64,000 nt of DNA, taken from positions 31,699-95,698 of the forward strand of contig JAWKUH010000019.1 of NCBI GenBank assembly GCA_041398665.1, in the 5' to 3' direction. Shown here one piece after another: positions 53,872 to 64,000 of this stretch. How positions within the stretch are numbered: the first letter of the stretch is position 1; each line of letters starts with the position of its first letter. The notes under the pieces are model-generated. The model ran no database searches. It was given only the letters and a program-made list of their open reading frames with translations, and was not told the DNA's origin. Both the position numbers and the translations under genes were made by a program. This DNA comes from Rohdeia sp041398665 (GTDB lineage Bacteria > Planctomycetota > UBA1135 > GCA-002686595).

Positions 53872-53972
53872 GGCTGGGCTCCTGGCGGTCGGCTATCGGC
53901 CCCGAGCCCGAGGCGGGCACAGCCCATCGCCCGGATTCAGCGAGGGTTGGGTCGAATCCTCCCCGGGGGCGC

Positions 53973-54000
53973 TTGATCAATCGTCGAACGCGGATACTTT
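53973..54000 (+). promoter_or_regulatory. Promoter of the methionine operon with a palindrome over the -35
   Basis: TTGATC (53973-53978), 16 bases, then TACTTT (53995-54000). The expected start of transcription falls on or next to the ATG at 54007, implying a leaderless message. The -35 is part of the palindrome TTGATCAA (53973-53980), a candidate operator for the ArsR-type regulator that the operon encodes. Hexamers and palindrome are seen; function is inferred. Confidence 0.5.
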
Positions 54001-54006
54001 GATGGG

Positions 54007-54960
54007 ATGACGAGCGCCTCCCTGGTCGACTCCTCACGCCTCCTGAAGGCGCTCGGCGACGAGACCCGCCTCCGGATCCTCAACCTCCTGCGGGTCGACG
54101 AGCTCTCGGGGACCGACCTCATCGAGATCCTCAACATCGGCCAGAGCCGCGTCTCGGCGCACCTCGCGCTGCTCAAGGAGGTCGGCCTCGTCAGCGACCG
54201 TCGCGTCGGCCGCCGCAGCTTCTACGGCATCGTCCCGGGCGACGCCGCGACCATCGCCGAGCCGGTCCTCGACGCGCAGTCGGAGTGCCCGGAGTTCGCC
54301 GCGGACCGCGCCGGACTCGAGGTCGTCCTCGAGCGCCGCCGCGTCCAGTCGCGCTCCTACTTCGACCGCGTCGCCGCGGACTTCGAGGAGGAGGCGCTGC
54401 CCGGGCGCACCTGGGAGGGTCTCGCGCGGGCCTCGCTGTTGCTGCAGCCGCACCGGCGCTGCGTCGACCTCGGGATCGGCGACGGACTGCTCACGCTCCT
54501 GCTCGCCGAGCGCGCCGAGGTGGGCGCGGTCGACCGCGACCAGTCCATGCTCGATGCGTTCCGCGCGCGCGCGCGGCGCAAGGGCCTCGACAACATCGAG
54601 ACGATCTGCGCCGAGATGGAGGACCTGCCGCTCGCCTCGAGCGACTTCGACCTCGTGGTCTTCAGCCAGGCGCTCCACCACGCCGCCGAACCTCGGCGCG
54701 CGCTCGCCGAGGCGCGTCGCGTGCTCCGCCCCGGAGGACAGGTGCTCGTCATCGACCTGCTCGCCCACGCGGAGAAGTGGATGCGCGACCGGCTCGGCGA
54801 CGTCCACCTCGGCTTCACGGAATCCGCGCTCCGCGAACACGTCGAGGCCTCCGGCTTCGACGACGTCCACGTCGTGCGTGCCGCGCGCGATCCGCAGCCG
54901 CCCCACTTCATGACCATCGCCGCGTCGGGAACGGTCCCCACGCGAGCCCGCACACGCTGA
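54007..54960 (+). CDS. ArsR-family regulator fused to a SAM-dependent methyltransferase domain
   Basis: 317 residues. The winged helix (1-95) shows LLKALGDETRLRILNLLRVD, TDLIEILNIGQSRVSAHLAL and the wing DRRVGRRSFYGI. The second domain (about 115-280) is a class I methyltransferase: CVDLGIGDGLLTLLLAERAE (motif I), GAVDRDQSMLDAF, VFSQALHHAAEPRRALAEAR and RVLRPGGQVLVIDLL. ArsR proteins of this group, with or without the fused domain, are known to regulate methionine-cycle genes by sensing S-adenosylhomocysteine. Its gene precedes metH by two bases, which fits that role. Whether the domain methylates anything or only binds the ligand is open. Confidence 0.88.
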   Translation: MTSASLVDSSRLLKALGDETRLRILNLLRVDELSGTDLIEILNIGQSRVSAHLALLKEVGLVSDRRVGRRSFYGIVPGDAATIAEPVLDAQSECPEFAADRAGLEVVLERRRVQSRSYFDRVAADFEEEALPGRTWEGLARASLLLQPHRRCVDLGIGDGLLTLLLAERAEVGAVDRDQSMLDAFRARARRKGLDNIETICAEMEDLPLASSDFDLVVFSQALHHAAEPRRALAEARRVLRPGGQVLVIDLLAHAEKWMRDRLGDVHLGFTESALREHVEASGFDDVHVVRAARDPQPPHFMTIAASGTVPTRARTR

Positions 54961-54962
54961 CG

Positions 54963-58670
<3,708 letters not shown>

Positions 58671-58781
58671 GAGGACCGCGCGGCGGCGTCTCGTAGGACG
58701 CGTCGAAGGTCATAGACTCTTCCCGGGAGACCGATCCTCGGGACCGGTCTCGCGTGGCCCGAACCCCGCACACCTCCGATC

Positions 58782-59855
58782 GTGACCCGAGCCATGACGG
58801 CCTGCCTGCGCTTCGTCGCCGCGTTCCTGGTGGTGGCGCTCGCGATCGGGCGAGCCCTCCCGCTCCCCGAGGACTACCTCCTCGACGCGCGCCTCGAGCA
58901 CCTGCGGAACGACGCGGAGGGCTACGACGCGGTGATCGTCGGATCGAGCGTCATGTACCGCGGTCTCGACCCGGGCGTGATCGACGAGGTGCTCGCGCGC
59001 GAGGGCTTCCCGCTGCGGACCTACAACCTCGCGGCGCCGGGTTGTCGTACGTGGGAGGTCGACGTCCTGATCCGTGCGGCCGTCGACGCCATGGGCGACC
59101 GCCTGAAGTACGTCGTCCTCGAACCCGGGCTGTGGCACCCCGGCCGCGAGTGGGACCGGGAGTACGCGTACCGGTACATGTACTGGCACACGCCGCGCGC
59201 GACGCTCGAATCGATGCTCGTCACGGCGGAAGTCGACCAGTCGTGGGTCGAGAAGATCGGGACGGCGTGGATGCACCTTCGACTCGGCGCGCGGCGGGCG
59301 GTCGGCTACGGCTGCTTCCCCGAACTCCGGCGCGCCTACCTCGATCGGGAGCCGATCGCTCCCGCGTTGCTCGAGGCGGCGCGGGACGGAGGCTTCCTCG
59401 CGCTCGACGACGACCCCGACGAGACGGTCACGCAGCGCCGGACCGCGTTCGTCGAGCACAAGGTCGAGGGCTACCTCGAAGAGGTCGCCGAGCTGCGCCG
59501 TCTCCGCAACCGTCGAGCTCCGGCGCGACCGAACGAGAGCGACGTCGTGGGCAGTTGGGTGCACCGTCGCCAGGTCGAGGAGATCGAGGGGATGGGCATG
59601 CGGCCCGTCTTCGTCGTCGCCCCCTACTCGCGCGCCGATCGCGCCATCCCGCCGCTCGAGCGCTCCGGTGAGATCGACGACCTGCTCGTGTTCGCGCTCC
59701 CCGACCGGTTCCCCGACCTCTACGCCCTGTCGAAGCGCTGGGACGAGAACCACCTCGACGCCGAGGGCGCGCGCCTGTTCAGCGCGTACTTCGCCCGCGA
59801 GTTCGCCCGACTCCTGCGCGACGGCGGCCCGCAGCGCGGCGCGAAGGGGAAGTAG
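58782..59855 (+). CDS. AlgJ/AlgX-like SGNH protein, copy 1 (polysaccharide O-acetylation)
   Basis: 357 residues from a GTG at 58782 (an ATG at 58794 is the alternative). One N-terminal helix (LRFVAAFLVVALAIGRALPL) anchors the protein facing outward. GSS (S55/S56) in YDAVIVGSSVMYRGLDP is the nucleophile block; D321-x-N323-H324 in WDENHLDAEGARLFSAYFA supplies the rest of the triad. This pairing directly before an AlgI-like MBOAT gene is the layout of alginate- or cellulose-type O-acetylation machines. It would transfer acetyl from the membrane partner onto an exported polysaccharide. Eight bases separate it from the MBOAT start. The same gene recurs at 62664. Confidence 0.78.
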   Translation: MTRAMTACLRFVAAFLVVALAIGRALPLPEDYLLDARLEHLRNDAEGYDAVIVGSSVMYRGLDPGVIDEVLAREGFPLRTYNLAAPGCRTWEVDVLIRAAVDAMGDRLKYVVLEPGLWHPGREWDREYAYRYMYWHTPRATLESMLVTAEVDQSWVEKIGTAWMHLRLGARRAVGYGCFPELRRAYLDREPIAPALLEAARDGGFLALDDDPDETVTQRRTAFVEHKVEGYLEEVAELRRLRNRRAPARPNESDVVGSWVHRRQVEEIEGMGMRPVFVVAPYSRADRAIPPLERSGEIDDLLVFALPDRFPDLYALSKRWDENHLDAEGARLFSAYFAREFARLLRDGGPQRGAKGK

Positions 59856-59863
59856 GTCCACCG

Positions 59864-61252
59864 ATGCTCTTCGGCGAGCTCCGCTTCCTGCTGTTCTTCC
59901 TCGGCGTCCTCGCCGTGCACTGGGCGCTGCCGCGCAACTCGTGGCGGAAGTACTGGCTCCTGTTCACGAGCTACGTCTTCTACGGAGCGTGGGACTGGCG
60001 CTTCCTCGCCCTGATCGGGGGCTCGACGCTCGTCGACTACTTCTGCGGCCTCGCACTCGGGCGGGCCGACGGACGCGGGCTGCGCCGGCTGATCCTCCTG
60101 CTCAGCCTGGTCGTCAACCTCGGCGCGCTCGCCGTCTTCAAGTACTACGACTTCTTCGCCGAGTCGCTGAACGCGCTGCTGCAGCGGTTCGGCGTCGACG
60201 CGGGGATGCACACGCTCGGCCTGGTCCTCCCGGTGGGGATCAGCTTCTACACGTTCCAGACGCTGAGCTACACGATCAGCGTGTTCCGACGCGAGTCGGA
60301 GGTCTGCCGCGACCTCCGCGACTTCGCGCTGTACGTCGCGTTCTTCCCGCAGCTCGTCGCGGGACCGATCGTGCGGTCCTCCGACTTCCTGCCGCAACTC
60401 GAGTCGACGCGCGGCGTGCTCGACCCGAAGTACCGCCCGCTGCTGTTCCTCTTCCTCGCGGGCTTCGTCAAGAAGTACTGCATCGCCGACAACCTGGCGC
60501 CGTTCGTCGACCCGGTGTTCGCGGATCCCGCGCAGCACGGAGCCGCGACGCTCTGGACCTCGGCGGCCGCGTACTACACGCAGATCTACTGCGACTTCTC
60601 GGGCTACAGCGACATGGCGATCGCGACGGCGGGGATGCTCGGCTACCGCCTCCCGCTCAACTTCGCGTTCCCGATGCTCGCGACGAGCGTGACGAGCGCG
60701 TGGCGACGCTGGCACATCAGCCTGTCGTCGTGGTTCCGCGACTACCTCTACATCCCGCTCGGCGGCAACCGGAGAGGTGCCCTGCGCACCAGCGTGAACC
60801 TCTGGATCGTGTTCCTCCTGTGCGGGCTCTGGCACGGAGCGAACTGGACGTTCATCGTCTGGGGAGCGATCCACGGTCTGTTCCTCGTGATCGAGCGCAC
60901 GACCCCCGCGAGGCGCTGGTTCGAGGCGAGTCCGCTCGGGCTGATCCCGACCCAGCTCGTGTTCATGCTCGCGTTCGTCGTCTTCCGCGCGTCGGACCTG
61001 CCGACGGCGGGAGCGTTCCTCGGAGGTCTGTTCGGGTCGGGACCGGAGGGTTCGCTCGAGGACCTGCGGACGTGCCTCACGATCCTCGGTGTCTTCCTCG
61101 TCGGCCACGTGATCGCGTACCGCAGGATCGGGTACGCGTTCGTCGAGCGCATCGACCCGCGCCTCCAGGACGTCCTGCTCGGAGCCGCGGCGGCGTTGGC
61201 ACTCCCGTTCGCCGCGAACGCGTACGAGGCGTTCATCTACTTCCAGTTCTGA
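59864..61252 (+). CDS. AlgI-like MBOAT acyltransferase
   Basis: 462 residues with about eleven membrane segments. Family blocks are YWLLFTSYVFYGAWDWRFLA, DYFCGLALGRADGRG, VGISFYTFQTLSYTISVFRR, CDFSGYSDMAIATAGMLGY, the WRRWHISLSSWFRDYLYIPL region and catalytic H324 in LLCGLWHGANWTF, at nearly the same position as in Pseudomonas AlgI. It moves acetyl groups from cytoplasmic acetyl-CoA across the inner membrane for transfer by the preceding SGNH protein. The polymer is unknown; no alginate synthesis gene is in view. Confidence 0.93.
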   Translation: MLFGELRFLLFFLGVLAVHWALPRNSWRKYWLLFTSYVFYGAWDWRFLALIGGSTLVDYFCGLALGRADGRGLRRLILLLSLVVNLGALAVFKYYDFFAESLNALLQRFGVDAGMHTLGLVLPVGISFYTFQTLSYTISVFRRESEVCRDLRDFALYVAFFPQLVAGPIVRSSDFLPQLESTRGVLDPKYRPLLFLFLAGFVKKYCIADNLAPFVDPVFADPAQHGAATLWTSAAAYYTQIYCDFSGYSDMAIATAGMLGYRLPLNFAFPMLATSVTSAWRRWHISLSSWFRDYLYIPLGGNRRGALRTSVNLWIVFLLCGLWHGANWTFIVWGAIHGLFLVIERTTPARRWFEASPLGLIPTQLVFMLAFVVFRASDLPTAGAFLGGLFGSGPEGSLEDLRTCLTILGVFLVGHVIAYRRIGYAFVERIDPRLQDVLLGAAAALALPFAANAYEAFIYFQF

Positions 61253-61300
61253 CCGGCTCGACGACGGACGGCGACGCGTCGGTCGCACGCGTCGCGAGCC

Positions 61301-61990
61301 TCAGCGCTCCGCCGCGACCACGCGCCACTCGCCGCGCGGGACGAGCTCCTCGATCGCGGCCGCGAGCTGCCCGACGGCGCCCGGTCGCTCGAGTGCGCGG
61401 AACGCGCGTCGGAACTCCGTCGGCAGCGACGTTCGAGAACGGCGCACGACCTCGAGCGCCAGCGGGAGCCCCGGGCAATGCGTGCGCCACACCGCGGGGC
61501 TCGCGGCGAGCAACGACTCGAGTCGCACCGTCCGCACCGCGTCGACCTCGGCTGGATCGGGACGGAGCTCGACCCCCGGTGCGAGGCGCGCGACGAGCAC
61601 CGCGCAGTGCTCGTTCTCGGCGAAGGGTCGTCCGCTCTCGTGCTCGAAGTCGACGCGGTAGTCGACGGCACCGAGTTCGAAGGGTTCGACGTCCGCCGCG
61701 AGCTCCTCGATCGCGCGCCGACGCGCCGCGTCCGTCTGCGACTCGCCCTCGACGGGATGGCTCGCGACCGTGCCGTCCCACGCTCCCGGCCAGAGCGGCT
61801 TCGACGGGGCGCGCCGCGCCAGCACGAGATGCCCGTCGGCATCGAGCACGAGCAACGTGAACGCGCGGTGCTTCAGACCGCGACCCTCGTGCGCGTCCAC
61901 GAGCGGCGCGCTCCCGACCGCGCGCCCCTCGTCGTCGACGAGGACGACCGGCGGACGCGGTGCGCCGCCTTGCTGTGAACGATCGTTCAT
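61301..61990 (-). CDS. Isopentenyl-diphosphate-isomerase-like Nudix protein without the catalytic cysteine
   Basis: 229 residues. The fold follows type 1 IPP isomerase: LKHRAFTLLVLDADGHLVLA, then LWPGAWDGTVASHPVEGESQ, then the Nudix helix AARRRAIEELAADV and ENEHCAVLVARL. In active enzymes the segment before SHP/GHP holds a cysteine two residues before the histidine (C67 in E. coli). Here it is A76 (VASHP). The metal-binding histidines and the ENE glutamate are kept. Isomerase activity by the known mechanism is therefore doubtful; a pyrophosphohydrolase or variant isomerase is possible. The last 60 residues are arginine-rich. It stands alone on the minus strand between the two acetylation gene pairs. 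Confidence 0.8.
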   Translation of the reverse strand: MNDRSQQGGAPRPPVVLVDDEGRAVGSAPLVDAHEGRGLKHRAFTLLVLDADGHLVLARRAPSKPLWPGAWDGTVASHPVEGESQTDAARRRAIEELAADVEPFELGAVDYRVDFEHESGRPFAENEHCAVLVARLAPGVELRPDPAEVDAVRTVRLESLLAASPAVWRTHCPGLPLALEVVRRSRTSLPTEFRRAFRALERPGAVGQLAAAIEELVPRGEWRVVAAER

Positions 61991-62072
61991 GGCGGCGAGT
62001 CCGAGGCGCCGGTCGTGCGGTCGACCGGACGGCGGCCGGACGCGAGCGGACGCGACCGCTCCCCGGACGGTC

Positions 62073-62291
62073 TCAGAGACCGCAGTCGCCCGACGACGAG
62101 CTGAGGACCACGCCCACCGACAGGCCGAGCGCGGCACCCGCGACGATGCCCGCGGGGATGAAGTAGGTGAAGGACAGGCCCGCCATGCCGGCGAGGATGC
62201 AGGCTCCGACGAGCCCCTTCACGGCGCCGATCAGGATCACCGGGAAGAGCTGGCGGATGGGGACGACTTCGTTGTGCGTGGCGGACGACAT
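62073..62291 (-). CDS. Small two-helix membrane protein
   Basis: 72 residues from the ATG at 62291. Two glycine/alanine-rich hydrophobic stretches (LFPVILIGAVKGLVGACILA and TYFIPAGIVAGAALGLSVGV) follow a short polar start (SSATHNEVVPIRQ). The hydrophobic pattern supports a real protein, but no family was recognised. It lies 82 bases upstream of the Nudix gene on the same strand and may share its transcript. Confidence 0.55.
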   Translation of the reverse strand: MSSATHNEVVPIRQLFPVILIGAVKGLVGACILAGMAGLSFTYFIPAGIVAGAALGLSVGVVLSSSSGDCGL

Positions 62292-62663
62292 CGTTCGTTG
62301 GGTCCGTGTTCGGTCGATCGTGGTGCCGCACCGGTCGAACGACGCCCGAGCAGGAGGCGACCGGGCGACGGAAGAGCGCGACGCGGCGAAGGATACCGCG
62401 ATCGATCTTCGGCGCGCCCGCCGAATCCGTCGAGTGGACGGGAGCGGATCGGTAGACCGCGGGACGGCGTGCGATAGAGCCATTTCGGGTCGGCCCGTCC
62501 GCGGCGAGCGACGACGTCGCGCGCCTTCGTGTCGCGCGCCGGAGCGGCGCTCCTCGAGTCCGCCCGTCCGTCGTGCCGCCGCACGACGTGCACCGGTGGA
62601 CGACGAGCTTCCGCCGACGGCCACCGACCGCGTCCTCGAACCCGACCCTCGCGCCTCTCCCCC
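62292..62663. other. Intergenic stretch without recognised features
   Basis: 372 bases between a minus-strand small membrane protein and a plus-strand SGNH gene, so it should contain two divergent promoters. I see no clear -10/-35 pair, repeat or short gene. The plus-strand frame is open from 62529, but the 45 codons before the GTG at 62664 have shadow-frame composition (RRTTCTGGRRASADGHRPRP) and are not counted as coding. Confidence 0.4.
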
Positions 62664-63752
62664 GTGCTGCGCTTCCTCCGTCCCTTCGCCGCCTTCGTCG
62701 TGATGTTCGGCGCGACCTCGTTCGCGCTGAGTTCCGCGTTGCCGTGGCCCGAGGTGTGTCAGGTCCGCGAACGGCTGGAGTACCTCGCGGGAGAGACCGA
62801 GGGGTACGACGCCGTCTTCGTCGGGTCGAGCGCCATGTACCGCAGCTTCGACCCCGAGCGCATCGACGCGCTCATGGCGAAGCGCGGCATCGAATTCCGC
62901 AGCTACAACCTCGGCGTGCCGGCGAGTCGCGCGTGGGAGACCGACGAACTCCTGCACGCCGCCATGGACGCGGCCGGCGACCGACTGAAGTGGGTCTTCA
63001 TCGAGCCGGACGACTGGGGCGTCGGGAGCGAGCGGGGCAACGAGGACAGCTACCGCTTCGTCTTCTGGCACCGGCCGAGCGCCACGATCGAAGCCGTCCG
63101 CGTGGCCTTCGAGTTCGACCGTCCGTTCGTGGAGAGCGTCGAGGAGGCCTGGACGCACGTGCGCAGCGCGCTGCACCGCGCGACGGCGTACGGCGCCGGC
63201 GGCATCATCGCCCGCGAGGCCCTCGGCATCGACGCTCCGGTGCCGGAGTACGTCGCCGCGGCGGAGCGGGGCGGCACCATCGCGCTCGACGACGACCCCG
63301 ACCCCTCCGTCGAGTGGCGCCGTCGCGACTTCATCGACAAGTCCGACGAGGTCTACGACTACCGCGTCGAGAAGTTCATCGAGCGCCTCGGCGAGAGACG
63401 GACGGCCGAGCCCGACGCGACCGAACTCGTCGGCGCGTGGGTGCACGACCGTCAGCGTCGCGAGATCGAGGAGCGCGGCGCCGAGGCGATCTACGTCGTC
63501 CCGCCCTACCTGCGGCCGGACCGCGGACTCCCGGCGATCGTGGGGACGGACCACGTCGGGACGGTGTTCGACTTCGCCAAGCCGCACCGCTATCCGGAGC
63601 TCTACGAGAAGAACAACCGGTGGGACGTGAACCACCTCAACGCCGCCGGCGCGAAGGCGATGTCGAAGGCCTTCGTCGACGAGTTCGCCGCGCACCTCCG
63701 TCGACTGGAGCGCGCGAACGGAGCGCCACCCGACGGCGTCGACCCGCAGTGA
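62664..63752 (+). CDS. AlgJ/AlgX-like SGNH protein, copy 2
   Basis: 362 residues from a GTG at 62664 that opens directly onto the membrane anchor (LRFLRPFAAFVVMFGATSFA). The same blocks lie at the same positions as in copy 1: GSS (S55/S56) in YDAVFVGSSAMYRSFDPERI, and D321-x-N323-H324 in WDVNHLNAAGAKAMSKAFVD. It also shares the YNLGVPASRAWETDELLHAA and EPDDW segments. The sequences have diverged well beyond a recent duplication, so each copy probably serves its own polymer or partner. A second MBOAT gene follows after 22 bases. Confidence 0.78.
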   Translation: MLRFLRPFAAFVVMFGATSFALSSALPWPEVCQVRERLEYLAGETEGYDAVFVGSSAMYRSFDPERIDALMAKRGIEFRSYNLGVPASRAWETDELLHAAMDAAGDRLKWVFIEPDDWGVGSERGNEDSYRFVFWHRPSATIEAVRVAFEFDRPFVESVEEAWTHVRSALHRATAYGAGGIIAREALGIDAPVPEYVAAAERGGTIALDDDPDPSVEWRRRDFIDKSDEVYDYRVEKFIERLGERRTAEPDATELVGAWVHDRQRREIEERGAEAIYVVPPYLRPDRGLPAIVGTDHVGTVFDFAKPHRYPELYEKNNRWDVNHLNAAGAKAMSKAFVDEFAAHLRRLERANGAPPDGVDPQ

Positions 63753-63774
63753 TCCGGACGTCGCCCCCCCGACC

Positions 63775-64000
63775 ATGTCCTTCGGCGCGCTGCCCTTCCT
63801 CGCGTTCTTCCTCGTCGTCCTCGCGCTGCACCGGTCGCTGCGCGGGGACCGGCTGCGCAAGGACCTGCTGCTCGTCGCGAGCTACGTCTTCTACGCCGCC
63901 TGGGACTGGCGCTTCCTCGGCCTGATCGCCGGCTCGACGCTCGTCGACTACCTGTGCGGACTCGGGATCGCGCGCGCGACGGATCACGGGAGACGCCGCG
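63775..64000 (+). CDS. AlgI-like MBOAT acyltransferase, copy 2 (3' end outside window)
   Basis: Only the first 75 codons lie in the window. SFGALPFLAFFLVVLALHRS, LLLVASYVFYAAWDWRFLGL and STLVDYLCGLGIARATDHG match the start of the MBOAT protein at 59864 block for block. The catalytic histidine lies beyond the end. Its position after an AlgJ/AlgX-like gene repeats the first pair's order and confirms the call. Confidence 0.88.
   Translation, partial: MSFGALPFLAFFLVVLALHRSLRGDRLRKDLLLVASYVFYAAWDWRFLGLIAGSTLVDYLCGLGIARATDHGRRR

Noticed and set aside
53940..53970. tRNA-like segment (GGTCGAATCC resembling a T arm)
   Set aside because: No matching acceptor, D or anticodon stems could be drawn around it; it overlaps the intergenic promoter region.
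53872..54006. SAM or cobalamin riboswitch before the methionine operon
   Set aside because: The promoter hexamers place the transcript start at the ATG, and neither the SAM-I core nor a B12 box is visible.

Overview
The window is very GC-rich (about 70% by eye) and densely coded on both strands. Formylglycine sulfatases, a DUF1080 protein, long secreted FG-GAP/beta-propeller proteins with a recurring C-terminal module, several lipoproteins, an ECF sigma/anti-sigma pair and an outer-membrane barrel point to a Gram-negative-type bacterium. The best fit is an uncultivated, probably aquatic member of the Planctomycetota. This is inferred from gene content only; the window holds no rRNA or other marker, and I saw no tRNA.

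Layout. 1-3 kb: the end of an aldolase/short-chain dehydrogenase gene, an active-type sulfatase, and a translationally coupled sulfatase that has lost its catalytic residues. 3-8.3 kb: a fused histidine phosphatase/P-loop kinase overlapping tatD, then a SWIM/SNF2 helicase gene broken by a stop and a frameshift. 8.3-17.2 kb: three large secreted proteins on the minus strand; a 69-bp copy of the helicase tail flanks the first. 17.2-21.8 kb: a membrane-anchored esterase, a secreted transglutaminase-like protein and an ADP-ribosylglycohydrolase. 21.9-29.0 kb: every recognisable gene (DUF1080, a third FG-GAP protein, DUF455, ATP-grasp, DUF1801, DUF2971) is split over several frames. This stretch is either a gene graveyard or a badly sequenced part of the assembly.

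29-34.5 kb: an ArsR/SRPBCC pair, a ZIP transporter, a HigBA toxin-antitoxin locus whose toxin has an internal stop, two small enzymes and an S9 peptidase. 34.5-41 kb: a GrpB-family protein, an ECF sigma/anti-sigma operon, a PDZ lipoprotein, and a zinc-sensor-type ArsR beside a histidine-rich barrel protein. This part is punctuated by three long composite inverted repeats. 41-54 kb: an alpha/beta-hydrolase/OsmC fusion, tandem SGNH hydrolases (one frameshifted), a methyltransferase, an M28 lipoprotein peptidase, a polytopic membrane protein, a TolB-like lipoprotein, a fasciclin lipoprotein and a PilZ protein.

54-64 kb: an ArsR-methyltransferase fusion coupled to metH, then two successive AlgJ/AlgX-like plus MBOAT pairs (the second cut by the window end), typical of O-acetylation of an exported polysaccharide. 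Between the pairs lie an isopentenyl-diphosphate-isomerase-like Nudix protein lacking the catalytic cysteine and a small membrane protein.

Functional threads: breakdown and decoration of sulfated or acetylated polysaccharide, a large secreted proteome, zinc homeostasis, and the methionine cycle. Overlapping start/stop codons of the ATGA/GTGA type recur and define several operons. Single-base indels are frequent here, so many apparent pseudogenes need read-level confirmation.
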